DNA from: Sphingomonas qomolangmaensis
GTDB taxonomy: Bacteria; Pseudomonadota; Alphaproteobacteria; Sphingomonadales; Sphingomonadaceae
Direction: 5' to 3'
Length of the DNA: 64,000 nt
NCBI RefSeq assembly: GCF_024496245.1
Contig: NZ_CP101740.1
Coordinates: 868,001 to 932,000, forward strand
This document shows, piece after piece, positions 56,866 through 64,000 of the stretch; within the stretch, counting starts at the first letter, position 1, and each line of letters starts with the position of its first letter. Below the pieces are notes generated by a model that ran no database searches, was not told the DNA's origin, and saw only the letters and a program-made list of their open reading frames with translations. The position numbers and the translations under genes were made by a program.

Positions 56866-58369
56866 CCGACACGCTCCTGATGCACGCCGCGGTCAAATCG
56901 AATACCGCTGCGAGCGCCTTGTGGCGGCGCTCGACCGCTTCGCCGTAAAGGTCGCCAGCGCCGTCTTCGAGCCGTAGTTCGAGCGCGGTTGCGGTCTGCA
57001 CCAGCGCGCTCGAATGCAGCGGCGATGCGACGCCGCCGCTCAGCCGTTGGCCCAGACGCATCGCCAGACCCCAGCGCATCGCAGTTTCGAGCGAGTCGGG
57101 ATCGGCCAAGCGTACCAATGGATCGGGCGATTCGGTGCCGCCGCCGAAACAGGTGAACAACGCCTGCGCCAGCAGCGCGCGGCCATGCGCATCGATCGCT
57201 ACCCAATTGCCGTGCAGCGCGACCTCGAGCCCGCGCTCGGCGCGGAAATCGGGATTGGCGAGCCAGGCGACGTCGGCGAGCAAACACGCGGCGTGGCGCA
57301 ACCGCGCGAGCGCTTCGTCCTCGTCGCCGAACAAGGGCGCGATCCAGCGATCGAGCAGGTCGCCATGTTCGGGGAAGCGGCCCAGCCGTTGCCCCTCGGC
57401 ACGCGTGGCGGCGATCAGCGGGTCTTGCGCCTGGGTTTCGGCATCGAGGCCTTGGAACAGCAGCCCCTCGCGTAGCCCATAGGCCGAGGCGACGGCTTCG
57501 GTGGTCCCCAGATGCCGCATCAGCGAGCTCAGCACCGACGCCGCATCGCGCATCGTCGGGATTCGCCCGCTCGACAAATTGGGGATCGCGCGCAGTTTCC
57601 CCTTGGAAAGGTGGCCGAGCGTCCGGATGATCCGCGCGATCGTGTCGGCGCTCATCGTATATCCGTGGATCACCGGCAGCGGATAGCCGGTGCGATACAT
57701 GTCGAGCCGCGCCAGCGCACGCCACGATCCGCCGACGAGATACAGTGGCAGGTCCACCCCCTTCCCCGCCCAACCAGCATCGCGCAGCCGCTGCGCGATG
57801 TTGCGATCGAGCACACCCTTGCCCTGATCGCGCAGCGCACCGATACGCAGCACTCCGAGCGGGAACGACACGCGTTCATGGATTGTGCCGCCGCGGACGC
57901 GCACCAGCTCGAGGCTGCCGCCACCCAAATCGCCGACGATGCCGTCGGCATCGGGGATCGCCGAAAGGACCCCATGTCCCGCCGCCATCGCCTCTTCCTC
58001 GCCAGACAGGATCTCGACGTTTAGCCCCGATCGCTCGGCCATCGCGATCAGTTCGCCGCCGTTGCTCGCGTCGCGCACCGCTGCGGTGGCGACGGTGCGG
58101 ACTTCGGTCACGTCCATCTCGCGCGCCAGCATCGCGAAGCGCGCGAGCGCCGGGCGGGCGACCGCCAGCCCCTCATCCGAGATTCGCCCGGTCTCGGCAA
58201 GCCCGCGCCCGAGCCCCGCCATCACCTTTTCGTTGAACAAGGTCGCTGGCAGCCGCGGCGGCCCTTCATAGACGACCAGGCGGATCGAGTTCGATCCGAT
58301 GTCGATGATCGCGGTGCGCTTGCGCTCGGTGCGCGCCTCGGCGTGCGGCTTGCGGAAGAAGAGGCTCAC
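56843..58369 (-). CDS. ppx: Exopolyphosphatase (Ppx/GppA family)
   Basis: 508 residues. The actin-like ATPase-fold N-terminus has AIIDIGSNSIRLVVYEG and GDLGGGSLELVRV; a C-terminal HD-like helical domain follows. It releases phosphate from polyphosphate chain ends (or pppGpp). ATG 58369 overlaps the ppk1 stop by four bases, so polyphosphate synthesis and breakdown genes are translated together. Confidence 0.94.
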   Translation of the reverse strand: MSLFFRKPHAEARTERKRTAIIDIGSNSIRLVVYEGPPRLPATLFNEKVMAGLGRGLAETGRISDEGLAVARPALARFAMLAREMDVTEVRTVATAAVRDASNGGELIAMAERSGLNVEILSGEEEAMAAGHGVLSAIPDADGIVGDLGGGSLELVRVRGGTIHERVSFPLGVLRIGALRDQGKGVLDRNIAQRLRDAGWAGKGVDLPLYLVGGSWRALARLDMYRTGYPLPVIHGYTMSADTIARIIRTLGHLSKGKLRAIPNLSSGRIPTMRDAASVLSSLMRHLGTTEAVASAYGLREGLLFQGLDAETQAQDPLIAATRAEGQRLGRFPEHGDLLDRWIAPLFGDEDEALARLRHAACLLADVAWLANPDFRAERGLEVALHGNWVAIDAHGRALLAQALFTCFGGGTESPDPLVRLADPDSLETAMRWGLAMRLGQRLSGGVASPLHSSALVQTATALELRLEDGAGDLYGEAVERRHKALAAVFDLTAACIRSVSVNRSSAS

Positions 58370-60570
58370 GCCGCCCCGCCGTCACCGGCGGGGGTCCGCC
58401 GGCGCCGCAGCGACAATTTGGGCACCGCCTCACGCGCCGACAACGCGGCGCCGCGGCCCGACAGCGATGGGTTGGTCATGAAGTAGCGATGCAGGTTGAA
58501 CGGCCGCGTGCCGGGTTCGTCGCGCTCATATTGGCCATCGGGCTGCAGCTCCCAGCTTTGTTCGGTGTCGAGCAGATTGGCGACCATCACCTGGTCGAGA
58601 ATCTGGTCGTGGACGGTCGGATTGAGGATCGGCAGCATATATTCGACTCGCCGATCGAGGTTGCGCGGCATCCAGTCGGCCGAGGAAATATACAGCCGCG
58701 CGCCGTCATTAGGCAGCGCCTTGCCGTTGCCGAATGCCCAGATGCGGCTGTGCTCGAGGAAGCGCCCGACCACCGACTTCACCCGAATATGGTCGGACAT
58801 GCCGACGACGCCGGGGCGTAGGCAGCAAATGCCGCGGATGATCAGGTCGATCTCGACCCCTGCCCCGCTCGCTTCGTACAATTTCTCGATCACCGCCGGG
58901 TCGACGAGCGAGTTCATCTTCGCCCAGATCGCGCCGGGCTTGCCCGACCGCGCATTGGATATCTCGCGATCGATCAGCTCGATCAGCGAATTGCGCAGGT
59001 CGCGCGGGCTGATGCTCAGTTGTTCGAGCCCGACGGGTTCGACATAGCCGGTGATGTAGTTGAAGATTTTCGCAGCATCGCGCCCCAGCCGCGGATCGGC
59101 GGTGAAGAAGCTGAGGTCGGTATAGATCTTGGCGGTGACCGGGTGATAATTGCCCGTGCCGAAATGGCAGTAGGTGCGGAATTCATTGCCCTCGCGCCGG
59201 ACCACCATCGACACCTTGGCGTGGGTCTTCCAGTCGATGAAGCCATAGACCACCTGGACCCCTGCGCGTTCGAGCGCCGAGGCCCAGAGCAAGTTCTGCT
59301 CCTCGTCGAACCGCGCCTTGAGCTCGACAACGGCGGTTACCGACTTGCCCGCCTCGGCCGCCGCGATCAGCGCGTTGACCACCGCCGATTGCTTGCCGGC
59401 GCGGTAGAGCGTCTGCTTGATCGCGACGACGTCGGGATCGCCCGCCGCCTGCTTGAGGAACGCGAGCACCACGTCGAAGGATTCGTACGGGTGATGGACG
59501 ACGATGTCCTTCGCCTTGATCGCGGCGAAGCAATCCCCGCCATATTCGCGGATCCGCTCGGGGAAGCGCGGCGAGAAGGGCGGGAATTTGAGATCGGGGC
59601 GATCTTCCTCGACCAGCGCGGCAAGATCGCCGATCCCGAGGAATCCACCGGTTTCGGTGAGCAAGGCGTCGCTGCCGCCCAGTTCTTCCTTCAATACCGC
59701 TTCGAGCTCGGGGCTGATGCCGGTTTCCATCTCGAGCCGGATCACCCGCCCGCGCCGCCGCCGCTTGATCGCGGTGCGGAAGTACAGGACCAGATCCTCG
59801 GCTTCTTCCTCGAGCTCGATATCGCTGTCGCGCAGCACGCGGAACGACGCCGCCGCCTTGATGTCGTAACCGGGGAACAGGAGTGGCGCGAACCGCTTGA
59901 GCATCGCATCGACGGTGACGTACCGCGCGGGTTCGGTCGGAAGGCGGATGAAGCGCGGCAGCGTCGATGCCAGCAGCACTAGTTCGCGGATCGCCTGCCC
60001 ATCGGACTTGCGCACCAGGTCGAAGATGACGCTCGACCCCTTGTTGGGGATGAACGGGAAGGGATGCGCTGGATCGAGCGCCTGCGGGGTGAGAATCGGG
60101 AAGATCTGTTCGCGGAAATGCCGTTCGAGCCACTCGCCCGATTCGCCGCCGATCGTGTCGGGCTCGAGCACCTCGATCCCGGCGCTTGTCAGGTCGCCGC
60201 GGATATCGTCCCACACCGATTGCTGCGCGTCCGCCAGGTTGCTCGCATCGGCGACGATCGCGCTCAATTGCTGGCTGGGAGTCAGCCCGTCGACCGAGCG
60301 GAGCTCGACCTCCTGCAATTGCTGGCCCTTCAGCCCCGCGACGCGGACCATGAAGAATTCGTCGAGGTTCGATCCCGAGATCGACAGGAAGCGCAGCCGT
60401 TCGAGCAGCGGGTGGGCGCGGTTGCGCGCTTCCTCCATCACCCGGCGGTTGAACGCCAGCCACGACAGTTCGCGGTTGAAATAGCGGCTGCCGGTGCGCG
60501 CGACGAAGGGATCATCGTCGGTGATGTCGACGCCGGGCGTTTCGAAATTGGGGCGTACCGGCCGGGTCAT
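58366..60570 (-). CDS. ppk1: Polyphosphate kinase 1
   Basis: 734 residues. The PPK1 N-domain starts NRELSWLAFNRRVMEEARNRAHPLLERL. The catalytic PLD-like pair includes GTGNYHPVTAK, where His476 is the phosphorylated residue, and IRGICCLRPGV near residue 590. It builds polyphosphate from ATP. ATG 60570 overlaps the hda stop, and the gene lies in an ATGA-linked chain with hda and ppx. Confidence 0.95.
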   Translation of the reverse strand: MTRPVRPNFETPGVDITDDDPFVARTGSRYFNRELSWLAFNRRVMEEARNRAHPLLERLRFLSISGSNLDEFFMVRVAGLKGQQLQEVELRSVDGLTPSQQLSAIVADASNLADAQQSVWDDIRGDLTSAGIEVLEPDTIGGESGEWLERHFREQIFPILTPQALDPAHPFPFIPNKGSSVIFDLVRKSDGQAIRELVLLASTLPRFIRLPTEPARYVTVDAMLKRFAPLLFPGYDIKAAASFRVLRDSDIELEEEAEDLVLYFRTAIKRRRRGRVIRLEMETGISPELEAVLKEELGGSDALLTETGGFLGIGDLAALVEEDRPDLKFPPFSPRFPERIREYGGDCFAAIKAKDIVVHHPYESFDVVLAFLKQAAGDPDVVAIKQTLYRAGKQSAVVNALIAAAEAGKSVTAVVELKARFDEEQNLLWASALERAGVQVVYGFIDWKTHAKVSMVVRREGNEFRTYCHFGTGNYHPVTAKIYTDLSFFTADPRLGRDAAKIFNYITGYVEPVGLEQLSISPRDLRNSLIELIDREISNARSGKPGAIWAKMNSLVDPAVIEKLYEASGAGVEIDLIIRGICCLRPGVVGMSDHIRVKSVVGRFLEHSRIWAFGNGKALPNDGARLYISSADWMPRNLDRRVEYMLPILNPTVHDQILDQVMVANLLDTEQSWELQPDGQYERDEPGTRPFNLHRYFMTNPSLSGRGAALSAREAVPKLSLRRRRTPAGDGGAA

Positions 60571-61232
60571 GCTTCCTCGCGCGGTGTGGCGACCGGGCGA
60601 TCGCCCAGGTCCAGTTCGCCGCGCATGTGGACCAGCAGCCCTGCGGCTTGCAAGGCCGATCGGGCCAAGGGCAGCGATATCCGCCGCGTATCGCGCGCCA
60701 TCGCCTCGTTATCGAGCGCATCGACGATCCGCGTCAGCGCCAGATAGGTGCGCTCGACCCGCTTGAGCATCCACGCGATCGCTTCCTCGCGGACGTCGAG
60801 TTCGTGCCGGTCGAATTGCTGACGCAGGATCGCCGCGAACAGCCCGTCATCGGGTTCGTCGATCCGCAATACCGGGGTGGCGGCAAGGCGCGAGCGCAGG
60901 TCGGGAAGCCGCACGCTCCATTCGGGGGGCGCGAAATCGGCAACGAGCAGCAGCGGCTTGTGATCGGCCTGCGCCAGGTTCCAGGCGTGGAAGATCGCGG
61001 TTTCAGACGCGCGCTCGGCGTCGTCGATCATCTGCCCGCCCGCGCGCTTCGTGAACAGCCGCGCCAACAAGCTGCGGCCCGACTTGCGCGGACCGACCAG
61101 CAACGCCGCCATAACCGGCCAGGTGCCCCAATGTTCGAGATGGTGGACGACGCGGGCATTGGCGTCGCCGACGATGAACTCGTCCTTGCGCGCTCCCTCG
61201 GGTCGTTGGAGCGGCAGGCGAAGCTGGGTCAT
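60567..61232 (-). CDS. hdaA: Hda/HdaA-type DnaA regulatory inactivator
   Basis: 221 residues. The N-terminal clamp-binding motif QLRLPL (residues 3-8) is followed by a DnaA-like AAA fold with LLVGPRKSGRSLLARLF (a P-loop-like segment), FHAWNLAQ, and an arginine-containing end. Hda with the sliding clamp promotes ATP hydrolysis by DnaA, preventing over-initiation. ATG 61232 is chosen because it starts right at the clamp motif; the ORF extends upstream with no support. Overlaps ppk1 and the gene before it by four bases each. Confidence 0.9.
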   Translation of the reverse strand: MTQLRLPLQRPEGARKDEFIVGDANARVVHHLEHWGTWPVMAALLVGPRKSGRSLLARLFTKRAGGQMIDDAERASETAIFHAWNLAQADHKPLLLVADFAPPEWSVRLPDLRSRLAATPVLRIDEPDDGLFAAILRQQFDRHELDVREEAIAWMLKRVERTYLALTRIVDALDNEAMARDTRRISLPLARSALQAAGLLVHMRGELDLGDRPVATPREEA

Positions 61233-62506
61233 TCGTCCTCCGCCGCCTCCGCCGGGACCGGGGGTGTCGCGGGCGCGGGCGCGGGCGCTGGGGCCGCTGC
61301 CGGCGCGCGCCGGATCCGCAAGGTGGTACCGCTTTGGTCGACTTCCCACCCGCGCGCAGCGAGCGCCGCCGCCAGCCCCTCGGCGCTGCCGTCATAATTG
61401 ACGCGCATCACCGATACCCCGCCGAGCGCCAGGCTGCCCGTGATCGCCGACTGCACGCCGGGAATGCCGCGCAGCGCCGCCTCCGAAGATGCGACCGCCG
61501 CCGCCGACGGCGTATCGAACTGGATGCTGAACGTCGTCGCGGTAGCGGTGGGCGTTTCGAACAGCCCCTCGAGATCGACCGGCGCGATCGTTTCGGTGGG
61601 CGCTACGACCGCGTTGGGGTCGGGCGGGCTGATTCGCAGCAAGGCGTCGGGCTGCAGCATACCGCTGCGGAGCCCGGCCTGATAGGCCTCGTCCATCCGC
61701 TTCACGCCGGCGTCGAGCAAGGCGGGCAAGCCGTCACCGTTCTCGACGCGCAAGGTGAAGCGCGTGAGCTCGCGATTGTCGGGGCCATAGCCCGCGCGGA
61801 ACGCGCCGATCACTGGCCCGCCGGGCCATTGGCGATACAGCCGCACTTCGGGGAACAGCACATCGTCGGCGCCATATTGATCGAGAATCGTCCGCCACCA
61901 GCCGCGGCCCGGTCGTTCCTGCTGCCCCGCATTGAGCAGCAGCGAATCGGGGCCACTGCCCGCCGGGCGGATGTAATCGACCGAGCTGTTGCCGGTACGG
62001 AAGCGGGCCCACGCGGCCTGCCACGGCGTCGCGGCTTCGAAGGTCGTGCCGACCCCGCCCGACCATTGGATCGGCATCACCAGCATCGGCGGCGAGCGCA
62101 CCAGGCTGTTCGACACGCCCAGGATCTGCGCGGCGCGCGCGCGATTGAACAGGATGCCGAGCTTGGCGATGTAGCGCTTGGGGCCGATCTGTTCGCTTTC
62201 GACGATGATTCCGGTCACCAGCGAATCGAGCGCCGAATCGGATAGCGATCCGTTGCGCCCGGTCAGTCGCTGCGACAGCTGCGCCCAGCCCTTGCGCTGC
62301 GCCAGCCGCCAGCCGCCCAGCCGTGCCGCCTCGGCATTGCCGGCAACAACGTCGACCGGGACCCCCGACACTTCGAAGCTGCCCGAACTGTCGATCGGCG
62401 CCGCGCCGCGGCTGCCCTCGATCTGGGCAAGCGCGAACCCGCCCGCCCCCATCAGGGCAAGGCCCGCACCGAGGCGGAGAGCGAGGGAAATCGATGGCTT
62501 GCGCAT
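61229..62506 (-). CDS. Exported conserved protein (DUF2066-like), possible metal-associated C-terminus
   Basis: 425 residues with a signal peptide (about 1-29, ending ALAQ). A large N-terminal region (about 45-275) resembles a DUF2066-type exported domain and is not enzymatically recognisable. Near residue 325 a ferredoxin-like unit ([30 protein letters not shown]...) resembles heavy-metal-associated folds but lacks the CxxC metal site. The C-terminus is Ala/Pro-rich. It heads the operon with hda, ppk1 and ppx, all ATGA-linked. Divergent from purM. Confidence 0.75.
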   Translation of the reverse strand: MRKPSISLALRLGAGLALMGAGGFALAQIEGSRGAAPIDSSGSFEVSGVPVDVVAGNAEAARLGGWRLAQRKGWAQLSQRLTGRNGSLSDSALDSLVTGIIVESEQIGPKRYIAKLGILFNRARAAQILGVSNSLVRSPPMLVMPIQWSGGVGTTFEAATPWQAAWARFRTGNSSVDYIRPAGSGPDSLLLNAGQQERPGRGWWRTILDQYGADDVLFPEVRLYRQWPGGPVIGAFRAGYGPDNRELTRFTLRVENGDGLPALLDAGVKRMDEAYQAGLRSGMLQPDALLRISPPDPNAVVAPTETIAPVDLEGLFETPTATATTFSIQFDTPSAAAVASSEAALRGIPGVQSAITGSLALGGVSVMRVNYDGSAEGLAAALAARGWEVDQSGTTLRIRRAPAAAPAPAPAPATPPVPAEAAEDE

Positions 62507-62569
62507 ATCGGCGCCCTTTTGGCGAAGCGGACGTGGAAATCCAAGGGCGATATGGCTAGGCGCTGTTCG

Positions 62570-63676
62570 ATGAGCGATTCCGATCGGAGCGGCGGCTCCT
62601 ATACCTACGCACAAGCAGGCGTGTCGATCGCCGCGGGCAACGCCTTGGTGCGCGCGATCGCGCCGTTGGCCAGGGCGACGCGGCGGCCGGGTGCCGATGC
62701 GTCGTTGGGCGGCTTCGGGGGCGTATTCGACCTCAAGGCGGCGGGGTTCACCGATCCGCTGCTGGTGGCGGCGAACGACGGCGTCGGCACCAAGCTGAAG
62801 CTCGCGATCGAGCATGACCGCCACGACGGGGTCGGGATCGATTTGGTGGCGATGTGCGCGAACGATCTGATCGTCCAGGGTGCCGAGCCGCTCTTCTTCC
62901 TCGATTATTATGCGAGCGGAAAGCTCGACAACGCCGTCGCAGAGCGCGTGATCGCCGGGATCGCCGAAGGGTGCCGCCAGGCCGGATGCGCGCTGATTGG
63001 CGGCGAAACCGCCGAAATGCCGGGCATGTATGCCGATGGCGATTACGACCTGGCGGGCTTCTGCGTCGGTGCGGTCGAGCGCGAGGCGTTGCTCGACGGG
63101 AGCGCGGTGGCGCCCGGCGACGTCATCCTCGGGCTCGGCTCGGCGGGGGTGCATTCGAACGGCTATTCGCTGGTGCGCCGGCTCGCCGCCGATCGCGGGT
63201 GGAAGCTGGATCGCCCGTCGCTGTTCGATCAGGACGTGCTGCTGATCGACGCGCTGATGGCGCCGACCCGGATCTACGTCGCCAGCCTGTTGCCGCTACT
63301 GCGCGCGCGCCGGATTCATGGGCTGGCGCATATCACCGGCGGCGGCTTGCTCGAGAACGTCCCGCGGGTGCTCCCCGAAGGCTGCCACGCGATGATCGAC
63401 GCCGATAGCTGGCCGCTGCCGCGGCTGATGGCGTTCCTGCAGGCGCAGGGGCGAATCGAGCCCGAGGAACTCGCGCGTACCTTCAACTGCGGGATCGGGA
63501 TGGTGGCGATCGTCGCCGCGGATGAGGCCGACGCGGTTCGCGCCGAGCTCGAAGCCGCTGGCGAAGTGGTCCACCGGATCGGTCGTATCGATGCGGGCGA
63601 CAAGGGCTGCACTGTCGCCGGATCGGTCGAAACCTGGAGCGCGCGCGCCGCGTGGACTGCGACTCATGCGGGATAA
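62570..63676 (+). CDS. purM: Phosphoribosylformylglycinamidine cyclo-ligase
   Basis: 368 residues. AIR synthetase: [16 protein letters not shown] at the start, [42 protein letters not shown], and [13 protein letters not shown]. It closes the imidazole ring in purine synthesis. ATG 62570 begins the homologous region. Overlaps purN by 11 bases. Shares a 63-base divergent gap with the exported protein operon. Confidence 0.96.
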   Translation: MSDSDRSGGSYTYAQAGVSIAAGNALVRAIAPLARATRRPGADASLGGFGGVFDLKAAGFTDPLLVAANDGVGTKLKLAIEHDRHDGVGIDLVAMCANDLIVQGAEPLFFLDYYASGKLDNAVAERVIAGIAEGCRQAGCALIGGETAEMPGMYADGDYDLAGFCVGAVEREALLDGSAVAPGDVILGLGSAGVHSNGYSLVRRLAADRGWKLDRPSLFDQDVLLIDALMAPTRIYVASLLPLLRARRIHGLAHITGGGLLENVPRVLPEGCHAMIDADSWPLPRLMAFLQAQGRIEPEELARTFNCGIGMVAIVAADEADAVRAELEAAGEVVHRIGRIDAGDKGCTVAGSVETWSARAAWTATHAG

Positions 63677-64000
63677 GGCCCGCGTCGCGATCCTGATTTC
63701 GGGCAGCGGCACCAATATGGCGGCGTTGCTCTATGCGTCGCGCGCACCCGCCTGCCCCTATGCGGTGGTGCTGGTCGCATCGAACAATCCCGACGCGGCG
63801 GGACTGAAGCTGGCGGCGGCAGAGGGTGTTGCCACCTTTGCGCTTTCGCACAAGGGAATGGACCGCGACGGCCACGACGCCGCGATGGACGAAGCGATCC
63901 GCGCGAGCGGCGCCGATCATGTCGCGCTGGCAGGTTATATGCGCATCCTCACGCCCGGCTTCGTGCGCAAGTGGGAGGGGCGGATGCTCAACATCCATCC
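63666..64000 (+). CDS. purN: Phosphoribosylglycinamide formyltransferase, N-terminal part (cut by window edge)
   Basis: The first 111 residues are in the window and the frame is open at the right edge. [19 protein letters not shown] is the glycinamide-binding N-terminus, [11 protein letters not shown] and the [14 protein letters not shown] segment with the MLNIHP motif (His catalytic) follow. It formylates GAR with 10-formyl-THF. ATG 63666 overlaps the purM stop by 11 bases, the usual purM-purN operon. Confidence 0.95.
   Translation, partial: MRDKARVAILISGSGTNMAALLYASRAPACPYAVVLVASNNPDAAGLKLAAAEGVATFALSHKGMDRDGHDAAMDEAIRASGADHVALAGYMRILTPGFVRKWEGRMLNIH

Overview
The window looks like chromosome of a sphingomonad (Sphingomonas or a close relative in the Alphaproteobacteria). 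Base composition is GC-rich throughout. Gene orders typical of the group are present: dxr-rseP-bamA-skp-fabZ, dusB-ntrB-ntrC-ntrY-ntrX-hfq-hflX, a fused ispDF, and an Hfq with two Sm domains. Skp is followed directly by fabZ with no lpxD, lpxA or lpxB beside it. This fits a group known for glycosphingolipids in place of LPS, although absence from one locus does not prove absence from the genome.

Left chromosomal arm (1-12928): envelope biogenesis genes (dxr end, rseP, bamA, skp, fabZ), rpmE, an exported unknown, an L,D-transpeptidase, a P-type cation ATPase, L-lactate dehydrogenase, a GNAT acetyltransferase and a bacterial alternative oxidase.

Integrated element (about 12929-29584): roughly 16.6 kb bounded by a 14-bp direct repeat (12929-12942 and 29571-29584). 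The right copy is the 3' end of an intact tRNA-Ser(UGA) gene on the minus strand. Inside are a tyrosine integrase, an excisionase-like protein too short for ordinary ORF cut-offs, and a RepA-like AAA helicase with an iteron-like CGGGACA array in its own 3' coding end. A DnaA-domain-IV-like protein follows, then a run of virion genes resembling podovirus internal/ejection proteins (gp14-like, gp15-like, a transglycosylase-containing gp16-like protein and an 822-aa partner) plus a Bbp16-like capsid cement protein. A divergent repressor switch with two matched 17-bp operators and a few accessory genes complete the element. I see no terminase, portal, major capsid, tail or lysis gene, yet the genes that are present look intact. 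It therefore looks like a phage satellite that carries its own ejection and decoration proteins, or a cleanly deleted prophage. This is the most unusual thing in the window.

Right chromosomal arm (29585-64000): a long forward operon-like run (lytic transglycosylase, degenerate RlpA-like SPOR protein, D,D-carboxypeptidase, tmk, holB, metG, tatD, metallo-beta-lactamase-fold hydrolase, membrane aspartic protease), then mazG. Reverse genes hflX, hfq, ntrX, ntrY, ntrC, ntrB and dusB follow, then ispDF, an exported unknown and cinA, facing ratA-lipA. Next come carbonic anhydrase, ppk2, aspS, rnd with an I78-type inhibitor, a reverse operon (exported unknown, hda, ppk1, ppx), and divergent purM-purN running off the end. 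Many neighbours overlap by 1-4 bases (ATGA or TGATG), which implies translational coupling. Three polyphosphate enzymes (PPK2, PPK1, PPX) lie within 8 kb.

No gap between genes exceeds 300 bases. I saw no rRNA, CRISPR array or insertion sequence. All functional calls rest on motifs read by eye; no database search was run.
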